Shown here: in pieces, positions 1 to 6,754 of the stretch | Position numbering within the stretch: position 1 is the first letter of the stretch | Layout of the letters: every line of letters starts with the position of its first letter | Assembly: GCA_900545555.1 (NCBI GenBank) | Contig: UQZI01000035.1 | Location: 1 to 18,796, forward strand | DNA length: 18,796 nucleotides | Reading direction: 5' to 3' | Source of the DNA: an uncultured Collinsella sp. | Lineage (GTDB): Bacteria; Actinomycetota; Coriobacteriia; Coriobacteriales; Coriobacteriaceae | Program-made: the position numbers and the translations under genes | Notes under the pieces: generated by a model | What the model was told of the DNA's origin: nothing | Database searches by the model: none | What the model saw: only the letters and a program-made list of their open reading frames with translations

Positions 1-612
1 GATGTATTTGGGGATGATGCCCGCGATGCAGGCGCTGGTGCAGATCATGCCCTTGGCGTGGCGGCGTAGGTTGTCGAGCGTCACGCGCGGCTTGTAGTAA
101 AAGCCCTGCACGGCGGCCTCGGAGACCGTCTGCATCAGGTTGACGTAGCCCTCCTGGTCCTTGGCCAGAAGGATCATGTGGTAGAGCTCGGGCTTATGGT
201 CGCGGGCGAGCGTCTCGTCCGGCGTAAAGTAAACCTCGCACCCAAAGATGGGTTTGATGACCAGGGGCGGCTTGAGCTCGTCGATGTTGCCCTTCTCGTC
301 CCACATGGCCATGTCCTTCACATACTGGGCATGCTCGCGCGGGTTTTCCTCGGGATCGGGCTCCACCAGCTCGTCGCGGCGGTCCTTTTCCAAGAAGGCC
401 TTGTCGTGGCTCCAGGTTTTGTACTCGGGTGTGTTGTGGTTGACGGCATCGCAGGCCAGCGCCAGATCGGGCACGCCATACATGTAGCCGTGATCGGTAA
501 TGGCCACGGCGGGCATGCCAAGCTCAACGGCACGGTTGACCATATCCTGGATACGGGTTGCGCCGTCGAGCATGGAGAAAACAGTGTGATTGTGCAGATG
601 GACGAATGCCAT
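1..612 (-). CDS. dnaE: DNA polymerase III subunit alpha, N-terminal part (partial)
   Basis: This is the start of the replicative DNA polymerase alpha subunit; only the first 204 codons lie in the window and the gene continues past position 1. The N-terminus carries the PHP-domain signature of DnaE: the HLHNHT metal-binding motif at residues 5-10, followed by FSMLDGA and then AITDHGYMYG near residue 40. Further on are GCEVYF and, near the window edge, ICTSACIAG, both typical of bacterial DnaE. The ATG at 612 is supported by a GGAG element about 9 bases upstream on the minus strand and by agreement with the usual DnaE start. The beta-glucoside operon upstream on the same strand is separated by a hairpin and a probable promoter, so dnaE is probably its own unit. 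The polymerase core is not visible. Confidence 0.93.
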   Translation of the reverse strand, partial: MAFVHLHNHTVFSMLDGATRIQDMVNRAVELGMPAVAITDHGYMYGVPDLALACDAVNHNTPEYKTWSHDKAFLEKDRRDELVEPDPEENPREHAQYVKDMAMWDEKGNIDELKPPLVIKPIFGCEVYFTPDETLARDHKPELYHMILLAKDQEGYVNLMQTVSEAAVQGFYYKPRVTLDNLRRHAKGMICTSACIAGIIPKYI

Positions 613-651
613 GTGATGAGCTCCGATGCAGGTTCGTGTTCTGACTGAACG

Positions 652-657
652 ATTTTA
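652..657 (-). promoter_or_regulatory. possible dnaE -10 element
   Basis: On the minus strand TAAAAT lies about 40 bases upstream of the dnaE start codon. No convincing -35 hexamer is seen 16-18 bases further upstream, so this is only a candidate. It fits the position between the upstream operon's hairpin and dnaE. Confidence 0.35.
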
Positions 658-763
658 CCGCACGGCACGGACAGCACCCGAACCTAGCCAAACCAACACG
701 GGCAGTCTTTTTGGGACGTGTCTTTTTTAGCTGCTTTGACCTGATTGCTTCATTCGTCGCAAA

Positions 764-800
764 GGGGCCGGACCGCGACCCCATGTCGCGGTCCGGCCCC
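764..800 (-). terminator. hairpin terminator of the beta-glucoside operon
   Basis: A perfect 16-bp GC-rich stem (764-779 with 785-800) closes a 5-base loop and begins just after the 6-phospho-beta-glucosidase stop codon. On the minus strand it is followed by only three Ts, so the U-tract is weak although the stem is very strong. It separates the operon from dnaE. Confidence 0.7.
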
Positions 801-810
801 TGAGGAAAGC

Positions 811-2232
811 TCAGCTCAGGTCCTCGCCGTTTGAGGCAATTACCTTGCGATACCACTCGAACGATCTTTTCTTGCTGCGCCGACGTGTGCCGTGTCCTTC
901 GTCATCGAGGTCGACATAAATGAAACCGTAGCGCTTGCGCATCTGGCCCGTTGCGACCGAAACCAGATCGATCGGTCCCCAGCACGTGTAGCCCAGGAGG
1001 TCCACCCCGTCGATTTCGACGGCGTCCTTCATAGCCTGGATGTGCTCGCGCAGGTAATCGATACGGTATCCATCATCCACAAAGCCGTTCTGATCCGGCT
1101 CATCCGGGGCTCCGAGACCGTTCTCCACGATAAAGAGCGGCTTTTCGTACCGGTCGTATATGTCGTTCATGGTGATGCGCAGCCCTGCGGGATCGATGAA
1201 TCTGCCCCATGGCTCCATCTTGAGGTAAGGGTTGGAGGCACTCTTGAGTAGATTGGAGTCGAACTGCCCCTCGGTGTTTGCCTGCGCCACGCGCGTCGAG
1301 TAGTAAGAGAAGCCCACGAAGTCCACCGGATTCTGCGCAAGGACCTCCTCATCGCCCTCCGCCCAAGGAATCGCGAACCCTTGACGCTCATACTCCGTGA
1401 GCATGTAGCACGGATAGTGGCCGCGCACCTGCACGTCGGTGAACATATAGTGCTTGCGATTCTCGTCCTGAGCCGTTTTAACGTCGGCAGGGTTGCAGGT
1501 AGCAGGATAGAAAATACCCGCATTGAGCATGCAGCCGATTTGCGCACCAGGGATGATCTCATGGCAGGCGCGCACCGCGCAAGCACTCGCCACGAGCACG
1601 TGATGCACCGCGTTATGAACGGAGACGTAGCGGTCCTCCCCCTCATCAAACACGATGCCTGCCGCCATGAAGCACGCAGAGGTCATGATGTTGATCTCGT
1701 TGAACGTGAGCCAAGAGCGCACTTGATTGCGGTAACGTGCGAACACAGTGCGAGCGAAGCGCTCAAACATGCCCACGAGAGCGCGGTTGCGCCAACCGCC
1801 GTATGCCGTAACAAGATGCATGGGCACGTCATAGTGGCTGAGCGTCACCACCGGCTCGATGCCCTGTTCGAGGCAGGTGCGAAACACATCCTCATAGAAC
1901 GCGAGGCCCTGCTCGTTGGGTTCGGAGTCATCCCCGTTGGGGAATATACGGCTCCATGCGATGGAGAGGCGCAGAGCCTTGAAGCCCATCTCGCCGAAGA
2001 GCGCGATGTCCTCGCGGTAATGATGATAGAAATCGATGGCCTGTTGGGCCGGGTAGTAATGGTCGGACAGCGGCTCGAGCGGAACGTCGTCACCCCTGAT
2101 GACGGCGAGACGGTCCCGCCCGTACGGCAGAAGATCCGCGTTGGCGAGCCCCCGCCCGCCCTCGTCCCAGGCACCCTCACACTGGTTGGCGGAAAGCGCG
2201 CCGCCCCAGAGAAAATCAGAACGCAATGGCAT
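811..2232 (-). CDS. 6-phospho-beta-glucosidase, glycoside hydrolase family 1
   Basis: A cytoplasmic enzyme that hydrolyses the phosphorylated beta-glucoside delivered by the PTS permease encoded just upstream, giving glucose 6-phosphate and an aglycone or glucose. The 473-residue length is normal for GH1. The N-terminal FLWGGALSANQCEGAW matches the family start. TFNEIN (176-181) holds the acid/base Glu179 and IVENG (368-372) holds the nucleophile Glu370. The C-terminal stretch YGFIYVDLDDEGHGT, then a basic segment with SKKRSFEWY (453-461), is typical of the phospho-sugar-specific branch (BglA/AscB/LacG) and supplies the phosphate pocket. The reading frame is open further upstream to an ATG at 2301, but the ATG at 2232 is preferred because AAGGAGG sits about 6 bases before it and the family begins there. 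It is the last gene of the operon and a hairpin follows. The exact aglycone cannot be told. Confidence 0.93.
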   Translation of the reverse strand: MPLRSDFLWGGALSANQCEGAWDEGGRGLANADLLPYGRDRLAVIRGDDVPLEPLSDHYYPAQQAIDFYHHYREDIALFGEMGFKALRLSIAWSRIFPNGDDSEPNEQGLAFYEDVFRTCLEQGIEPVVTLSHYDVPMHLVTAYGGWRNRALVGMFERFARTVFARYRNQVRSWLTFNEINIMTSACFMAAGIVFDEGEDRYVSVHNAVHHVLVASACAVRACHEIIPGAQIGCMLNAGIFYPATCNPADVKTAQDENRKHYMFTDVQVRGHYPCYMLTEYERQGFAIPWAEGDEEVLAQNPVDFVGFSYYSTRVAQANTEGQFDSNLLKSASNPYLKMEPWGRFIDPAGLRITMNDIYDRYEKPLFIVENGLGAPDEPDQNGFVDDGYRIDYLREHIQAMKDAVEIDGVDLLGYTCWGPIDLVSVATGQMRKRYGFIYVDLDDEGHGTRRRSKKRSFEWYRKVIASNGEDLS

Positions 2233-2358
2233 GGGAGTCCTCCTTATCTTGCTTTTAGTGCGAACGGGCACCACCATGCAGCGGCGCCCGTCCGGGTTCA
2301 TGGGCCCCAGTTCCGAGAAGAGACTCGTTGCGCTAAGGCACCCTTCTAGATGCAGCGC

Positions 2359-3789
2359 TTAAGCCTCAAGGGCCTCCTCGGCTTCCTTCTCGCCCGATTC
2401 GCGATTGTCGAAGCCAAAGACCATGCAGAGGGCGAATGTCACCGCAAAGCCAATCGCGCAGCTGATGGCGCCCGGAATGATGTCCTGGCTGAACTTGATG
2501 ACGTTCATCCACGGGAAGCCGACTCCCGAGAAGACGAAGATGCGCGCGTTGAGCAGACCGCATGCAAGGCCGCCGGCCGCGCCGCCGATCATCGACCAAG
2601 CGAGCGCCTTCTTATCGCGCAAGAGGATGCCGTAAATGATGGGCTCGGATACGCGGCCGAGCGCATAGGTAGCGAAGGTAGTCCAACCGAGCTGACGGTT
2701 AGCCTTGCCCTTTGCACGGATGCCGTAGGCGAGCGCGACCGCAAGCGTCACGTAAACAACCACCGTCGTACCCGGAGTGCACACGGCGTCATAGCCCACC
2801 TCAAGCCAGCCGGGCATCATAGCGGTGAGAATCGGCACATGCATGCCGGTAGCGATCACGAGGTTCCACGTCGCACCGACCACCAGACCGCACAGCGGAC
2901 CGGCGTTCGCGCCGAGCCAGATGATGATATCGGCGATGATGCCCATAATGAAGGAGACGGCGGGGCCGAAGACGCAGAGTGCAAGCGGCAGCATGATGAG
3001 CATGGTCCCCACTGGAATCACGAGGATGCGCAGCATGTCAGGGCAATGCTTCTTGATAAGCCCCTCTACGTAGGACTGAATCCACACGATGAGGATGATG
3101 GGAAGCACCGACTGTGTGTAATTCACCAGCGTCATGGGGATGCCGTAGACGTCGAACGGAGCGCCCTCCTCGACGATAGCGAGCATGCTCGGATGAATCA
3201 TAATAGCAGCCGTCATGAGCGCGAGCACAGGACTCGTCTGGAACTTCTTGGCCGCCGCATAGGCACCGAAGATCGGCAGGAAGTAATATGCCGCGTCTCC
3301 CACCAAGGAGAAGAGCCAGTACATGCTGCCCTCCGCGGCTAGAAGGCCCGCGCCTTCCGGACCAAGCAAAATGGTGAACATGCGGAAGATACCCGCGATG
3401 CAGAACACGGGCAGAATGGGAGCGATAGAGCCGCTCACCGCATCGAGAATCAGATTGCCGATGCGCTTCGGAGCGAACCGCTCCTTCCAGGGAAGCCTCT
3501 CTGCTGCGTCCAGATCTTCATCAATCGCCGTCTGGACTTCAAAGCCGCCTTCCCTGCATACCGCGTCGTAGACCTTGTCGACGGTCGGCCCGATTACGAG
3601 CTGCACCTGGCCGCCAGCGTGCACCACGCTAATCACTTCGGGAATCGCATTGAGCTTGGCGTCATCTGCAAGCCCCTCGTCCTTAAGAACGAGGCGCAGA
3701 CGCGTCATGCAATGCGTCGCGCTTGAAACATTCGCCTTGCCGCCCACCTCTTCGATGATTCTTTGGGCGAGTTTTTGATAGTTAGTCAT
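2359..3789 (-). CDS. PTS beta-glucoside transporter subunit EIIBC
   Basis: A membrane permease of the PTS glucose superfamily, beta-glucoside type, that takes up and phosphorylates a beta-glucoside. Residues about 5-80 form the EIIB domain with the phosphorylated cysteine in ATHCMTRLR (Cys27). From about residue 105 to 460 the protein is a hydrophobic EIIC domain with many membrane segments and the conserved sequence GRVSEPIIYGI. At 476 residues it ends after EIIC with a short acidic tail, so the EIIA domain found at the C-terminus of BglF-type proteins is absent and must come from another protein. Two adjacent ATGs occur at 3792 and 3789; AAGGAGG overlaps too closely with the first, so the second is chosen. 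It is followed after about 126 bases by the 6-phospho-beta-glucosidase gene and preceded by a RAT site and the antiterminator gene. Confidence 0.92.
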   Translation of the reverse strand: MTNYQKLAQRIIEEVGGKANVSSATHCMTRLRLVLKDEGLADDAKLNAIPEVISVVHAGGQVQLVIGPTVDKVYDAVCREGGFEVQTAIDEDLDAAERLPWKERFAPKRIGNLILDAVSGSIAPILPVFCIAGIFRMFTILLGPEGAGLLAAEGSMYWLFSLVGDAAYYFLPIFGAYAAAKKFQTSPVLALMTAAIMIHPSMLAIVEEGAPFDVYGIPMTLVNYTQSVLPIILIVWIQSYVEGLIKKHCPDMLRILVIPVGTMLIMLPLALCVFGPAVSFIMGIIADIIIWLGANAGPLCGLVVGATWNLVIATGMHVPILTAMMPGWLEVGYDAVCTPGTTVVVYVTLAVALAYGIRAKGKANRQLGWTTFATYALGRVSEPIIYGILLRDKKALAWSMIGGAAGGLACGLLNARIFVFSGVGFPWMNVIKFSQDIIPGAISCAIGFAVTFALCMVFGFDNRESGEKEAEEALEA

Positions 3790-3804
3790 CATTCCTCCTT
3801 TTAC

Positions 3805-3838
3805 GCCACGAATCGTCGTGGCACGAGATGGTTCTCGT
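3805..3838 (-). promoter_or_regulatory. two adjacent hairpins in the EIIBC leader
   Basis: Just upstream of the EIIBC ribosome-binding site are two perfect short hairpins: GCCACGA/TCGTGGC with a 4-base loop (3805-3822) and ACGAGA/TCTCGT with a 4-base loop (3823-3838). Neither is followed by a U-tract; the SD sequence AAGGAGG comes next. An alternative pairing joins GGCATGA of the upstream RAT with TCGTGCC here (7 bp including one G-U). The segment may therefore switch structure with the RAT, but it is not a standard intrinsic terminator. Confidence 0.4.
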
Positions 3839-3847
3839 ACTTTCGGA

Positions 3848-3880
3848 GGTCATGCCCTGCCCTAACACAGGTTACAATCC
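3848..3880 (-). promoter_or_regulatory. RAT antiterminator site upstream of EIIBC
   Basis: On the minus strand the RNA reads GGAUUGUAACCUG, an 8-base loop, then CAGGGCAUGACC. This fits the ribonucleic antiterminator (RAT) target of BglG/LicT proteins: 5' GGAUUGU, an apical CUG/CAG stem, and a 3' half of the form GGCAnnACC. It has one extra base pair in the apical stem compared with the usual 29-base form. It lies between the antiterminator gene and the PTS gene, where RATs are commonly found. The function as a LicT target is inferred. Confidence 0.75.
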
Positions 3881-3895
3881 TTCTGGCCTGGGTTG

Positions 3896-4750
3896 TCAGC
3901 GTCCGGCTGTGCCGGATTCCGCCTTCGTACAGATACGGTTGACATGGAGCATGAAGTAAAGCTTCTCCTCGTCGGTGAGCTCCGTATGCCATTCCCGCTT
4001 CATATAGGTACAGATGTGGTCGATGCATTGCGCAAGCTCGGGAAACTCCTCGCGCGAATTCGCATAAAGCGGCAAATTGGCGCTGCTGAGGCTATCGTTA
4101 CCCTTGATACGCTTGAACAGATACTGCACGTGTGTCGCAAACCGTGAGAACTCAAAAGACTCCCGATCGATGATGGTACGGAAATCGTACTCGACGATAT
4201 CAGTGACATCGTTGAGCAGGCGCTCAAACGATTGGGCGCGATCGCTTGCCACAGTAACCTCTGCCCCAGTCTTTGCATTGACCAGATTCATGGCGATGCT
4301 TGCCACCTCTTCGCGCGGCAGCTCGACGCCCAACTCCTGCCGCACGCGCGCGGTAATGTAGCGGCCGATTTTGTATTCCAGCGGATAAAGCTGCTGCACA
4401 TCATAGGTAAGGGGCATATCAAAACGAATGCCCTTCCTCTGCCGCGCAATCGCAAAGGCGATATGGTCGGCCATGATGAGCACGGCGTTGGGACTGAGTT
4501 CGTAAGGCAGCTCGTTCTCTACAATATCCATGATCTTTGCCGTAAACAGCACCACATCGGCAGGAAGATCCTGCATGATACGCTGCCCCTCGGCATCGAT
4601 GCTATAGAACGTGCGCTCGATATGGTCCATCGCGAGCTCCCGGGGGAAGTCACCACCGAAGCCGACACCCTTGCCGAGCGCCACGACCTCGCGACCGCGA
4701 CTATCTCGACAAATCACGGCGTTATTGTTGAGCTTTCTGATCGCCAGCAT
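3896..4750 (-). CDS. licT: PRD-domain transcription antiterminator, BglG/LicT family
   Basis: An RNA-binding antiterminator (284 residues) controlled by PTS phosphorylation. Residues 1-55 are the CAT RNA-binding domain (AIRKLNNNAVICRD, then VVALGKGVGFG). PRD1 spans about 65-170 and PRD2 about 175-280. The PRD histidines aligning with LicT are His96 (ADHIAFAI), His207 (RFATHVQYL) and His269 (YFMLHVNR). The fourth position, where LicT has a histidine in a sequence like IALHFVNA, reads IAMNLVNA, so Asn155 replaces it. The ATG at 4750 is chosen over 4783 because the family starts at this residue and GGAGG lies about 9 bases upstream. It is the first gene of the operon, with RAT-like sites both before it and between it and the PTS gene, so it probably regulates its own operon. 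Confidence 0.93.
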   Translation of the reverse strand: MLAIRKLNNNAVICRDSRGREVVALGKGVGFGGDFPRELAMDHIERTFYSIDAEGQRIMQDLPADVVLFTAKIMDIVENELPYELSPNAVLIMADHIAFAIARQRKGIRFDMPLTYDVQQLYPLEYKIGRYITARVRQELGVELPREEVASIAMNLVNAKTGAEVTVASDRAQSFERLLNDVTDIVEYDFRTIIDRESFEFSRFATHVQYLFKRIKGNDSLSSANLPLYANSREEFPELAQCIDHICTYMKREWHTELTDEEKLYFMLHVNRICTKAESGTAGR

Positions 4751-4799
4751 ATCGATGTACCTCCTCTCTTGATGATAGGGCACTCATTCGGAGCTGAAC

Positions 4800-4855
4800 A
4801 AAAAGGGCATGACCTCGGCAGAAAGCAGCACCCTACTTGCCTACGGTCATGCCCT
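4800..4855 (-). terminator. intrinsic terminator in the licT leader
   Basis: A perfect 11-bp stem, AGGGCATGACC (4855-4845) with GGTCATGCCCT (4814-4804), encloses a loop that can fold further (GGCA with TGCC). On the minus strand it is followed at once by a run of Ts (4804-4800). It lies between the operon promoter and the licT ribosome-binding site, so it is an attenuator for the whole operon rather than an end-of-gene terminator. Confidence 0.85.
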
Positions 4856-4905
4856 AAAGTGACACCCGAATATATGTGCAATTGAATAACGAACGGAATC
4901 CGGAT

Positions 4906-4934
4906 GGCCATGCTCCCCAAAGGGATAACAACCC
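4906..4934 (-). promoter_or_regulatory. RAT-like site at the 5' end of the licT leader
   Basis: The minus-strand RNA reads GGGUUGUUAUCC, CUUUG, GGGAGCAUGGCC. It has exactly the 29-base length of the classical RAT and the same layout: GGnUUGUUA, a 4-bp apical stem (UCCC/GGGA) and a 3' half ending GCAnnGCC. It begins only a few bases after the predicted transcription start. Unlike most RATs it does not overlap the terminator, which starts about 50 bases downstream. Confidence 0.6.
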
Positions 4935-4944
4935 ATCACATGTA

Positions 4945-4973
4945 TTTATAGGCCCACCCGAGATGAACGTCAA
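4945..4973 (-). promoter_or_regulatory. promoter of the beta-glucoside operon
   Basis: The minus strand shows TTGACG (4973-4968), a 17-base spacer and TATAAA (4950-4945), close to the housekeeping sigma consensus. The predicted start is near 4938, directly in front of the RAT-like site at 4934. Confidence 0.8.
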
Positions 4974-4983
4974 GTGTAAATTT

Positions 4984-5032
4984 GCGTAATCCGCACCCTT
5001 GATTGGCAACTTCATCCGCGTAATCCGCACCC
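4984..5032. repeat. 15-bp direct repeat upstream of the operon promoter
   Basis: GCGTAATCCGCACCC occurs at 4984-4998 and again, identical, at 5018-5032. The two copies are 34 bp apart, roughly three helical turns, and lie upstream of the -35 element of the licT promoter. They could be regulator-binding sites or part of a dispersed repeat; nothing in the sequence decides this. Confidence 0.6.
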
Positions 5033-5047
5033 CCGACTGATTCTGAG

Positions 5048-5110
5048 TTGCGGTGAAATAGTTCCTGCTGGAGCCAGCTGGGCCGTAAAACAGGAACTAT
5101 TTCACCGCAA
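5048..5110. repeat. 63-bp inverted repeat, copy 1
   Basis: The left arm 5048-5067 (TTGCGGTGAAATAGTTCCTG) is perfectly complementary to the right arm 5091-5110, a 20-bp stem around a 23-base centre that contains a smaller CTGG/CCAG hairpin. It has the same length and the same outer 12 bases (TTGCGGTGAAAT) as the element at 6755-6817. It lies downstream of the addA-tail fragment. There is no T-run on either side, so it is not an ordinary terminator. Confidence 0.85.
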
Positions 5111-5148
5111 GTTATGGGGAGACTGGGCGTGCGGACGGCCCTGGTGAG

Positions 5149-5280
5149 CTAGAGGTTGTAGGTGACCACCTGGGACTCGGCGGGGTTGGAGGGATCGGAC
5201 TGCTCCACGCGGACGAACTTGACCGTCACCGTCTTAAAGCCCGCCTTGTGCAGAACATCCGAATAGACGCGCGCCTGCAT
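5149..5280 (-). pseudogene. duplicated C-terminal fragment of addA
   Basis: Read in the addA frame this encodes 43 residues (QARVYSDVLHKAGF at the start, VVTYNL at the end) matching the last 43 residues of the intact AddA at 34 positions. It ends with the same TAG stop context. The upstream rest of the gene is missing: at 5281 the sequence changes to the MFS gene. It has no ribosome-binding site and no catalytic motif, so it is a remnant. About 20 of 132 bases differ from the intact copy, including non-silent changes, so it is either an old duplication or came from another strain. Confidence 0.85.
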
Positions 5281-6448
5281 TTAAAGAAACAACGGCGGTA
5301 ATTGCTATCGCGATTGCGCCAATAACACCGAGCGCTATCTGAATGGGATATAACCCCAACACATATCCAAATATGGAGAAAAACATTGCAGAAAAGAGAG
5401 CCCTTACCAGAGACGCGACGGAAAGGATCGTCGCGCGGAGATCGTCCGCTATCGCGTCTTGGATTAAGTTTTCCGAAGTGATGTACACCACTTCTGGGAG
5501 AAAACAAAGCACCATGCTAAGGCCAAACAAACACAGCGGATTTGAAGCGAACCACGGAAGAATCATGAAAAGACCGGCCTCGATTAGCATCGAGCCGAGC
5601 ATGGTATTTCTTTTCCCGAAACGCGATGAGAAGAAATCTGCTGCAATGTAGGCCGTCGCATTTACTGCATAGGATGCACCGAAAAAGATTCCTATTATGG
5701 AGACGGGAGCATCAAATGCGTCGAATACCAACTGATTCAAGTTGTAATAACTCCCATAGAATCCATCGAGCATGCTTGTGCCGATTAGAAGAAGCAACAC
5801 CGCAAAAGCGGATTCTCCAATGCTCCAGGTTTCGCGTCTGAAGATCTTGGCTACGTCAAACCTTTCCTCCCCAGAGTTTTTGGAATGGGTCGTTTCCATC
5901 CTCTCAATGGGATACAGAAGGAAAAGCTGCAGGAGATAGAAAACGGAAACGCATACGTAGAGGGCACTCCAAGATACTTGGGCAATGAATGATCCAAGTA
6001 CGATTGCCACTCCCGTCGCGATTGATTGCGCGGCAAGCAGCCGAGCGTTGATGGTGAGGAAGCGCTCTCCTTGACCGGCATTTCGGGCAATTTCATATAA
6101 AAGTGCTTGTTCGGATCCCGATTGAAGGGAGTAGGCGAGTGCCTCGACAAGGGAAAGCGCGACGAGAAAGGGGCCTGAGAGCAACAGCATGCCAGCCGTA
6201 TGGAAGAAAAGAAGCAGAACGCCCACTTGAATCGAGAACTTCTTTCCAAAGAAATCGCCTACCAGCCCTGTTGGCAGCTCGAGGACGACCGTTGCAATGT
6301 TGTACAGGGCTTGATAAAGCGCGATTTCCGTGACAGACATTCCTTTATCCGCAAGGAAAAGTAGAAACACTCCCCGATTTAAAACAAATCCCGCGAGAAC
6401 GAAAAAGGCGGAATAGATGCGCAGTTGCGTAGCGGCATTCTTATTCAT
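5234..6448 (-). CDS. MFS transporter with chimeric C-terminus
   Basis: A 404-residue membrane protein of the major facilitator superfamily, with about 10-12 hydrophobic segments in the usual two halves and a hydrophilic central loop near residues 180-205 (ERMETTHSKNSGEERFD). LPTGLVGDFFGKK (residues about 59-71) matches the MFS loop-2/3 signature (G-x-x-x-D-x-x-G-R/K-x). The substrate cannot be told; a drug or metabolite exporter is the usual guess. The ATG at 6448 has GGAAG about 8 bases upstream. Residues 390-404 (NAGARLFGCSAQGGL) are read from the addA-tail duplicate in a different frame, so the original C-terminus was replaced at 5281. The gene is clearly richer in A and T than its neighbours, which suggests lateral transfer. 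It follows the 52-codon gene by 86 bases and has no obvious promoter of its own. Confidence 0.85.
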   Translation of the reverse strand: MNKNAATQLRIYSAFFVLAGFVLNRGVFLLFLADKGMSVTEIALYQALYNIATVVLELPTGLVGDFFGKKFSIQVGVLLLFFHTAGMLLLSGPFLVALSLVEALAYSLQSGSEQALLYEIARNAGQGERFLTINARLLAAQSIATGVAIVLGSFIAQVSWSALYVCVSVFYLLQLFLLYPIERMETTHSKNSGEERFDVAKIFRRETWSIGESAFAVLLLLIGTSMLDGFYGSYYNLNQLVFDAFDAPVSIIGIFFGASYAVNATAYIAADFFSSRFGKRNTMLGSMLIEAGLFMILPWFASNPLCLFGLSMVLCFLPEVVYITSENLIQDAIADDLRATILSVASLVRALFSAMFFSIFGYVLGLYPIQIALGVIGAIAIAITAVVSLNAGARLFGCSAQGGL

Positions 6449-6534
6449 TTGGCACTTCCAACAACATTTTTTGTCGGGCTGTTCGCTACTGACTCGAAGC
6501 CTGAAGTGTTCACGGTTTCCGATGAAGAGTCACC

Positions 6535-6693
6535 TTACCTTTTGCGGTATGGGCGCTTCTCGTACTTATAGCCGTTGAGCTTGTTGCGGCTGGGACGCTT
6601 GCCCGTGGCGTTCTCGATATCCTGCATGATGGACCCCGCCAGAGCGTCAAAAAGCTCCTCCGGCGTCACCTTAAGCGTTTTGGCGAGCTGCAT
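6535..6693 (-). CDS. small protein of 52 residues, possibly a truncated DUF3284-like protein
   Basis: An ATG at 6693 has a strong AAGGAG about 8 bases upstream, and the protein is rich in acidic residues at the front and basic ones at the end (KRPYRKR). The pattern KTL-x-V-x3-E-x-LFD-x-L-x2-SI-x3-DI-x2-ATGK-x7-L-x-G-x-KYEK resembles, from memory, the N-terminal part of DUF3284 proteins of Gram-positive bacteria, which are much longer (about 140 residues). If so this is a truncated copy, cut near the junction with the AT-rich MFS segment. The start MQLAKTLKVTPEELFD also resembles the end of an XRE helix-turn-helix. It is GC-rich like the host genes. No function can be assigned. Confidence 0.6.
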   Translation of the reverse strand: MQLAKTLKVTPEELFDALAGSIMQDIENATGKRPSRNKLNGYKYEKRPYRKR

Positions 6694-6754
6694 GATGGCT
6701 CCTTATTCGTTTGAACCGTTCGAGCCATTGTACCGCCCCAGGCTCTCCCATGCG

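Noticed and set aside
2233..2301. Upstream start of the 6-phospho-beta-glucosidase
   Set aside because: The 23 extra residues lack GH1 similarity, and the ATG at 2232 has AAGGAGG in place.
2233..2358. Further regulatory site between the PTS and glucosidase genes
   Set aside because: Only short imperfect pairings and no U-tract or RAT match were found; it is probably plain intergenic mRNA.
2350..3342. 330-codon open frame on the plus strand
   Set aside because: Lies antisense to the PTS EIIBC gene, has a low-complexity composition rich in His, Asp, Glu and Arg, and shows no family motif. It is a by-product of GC-rich codon use.
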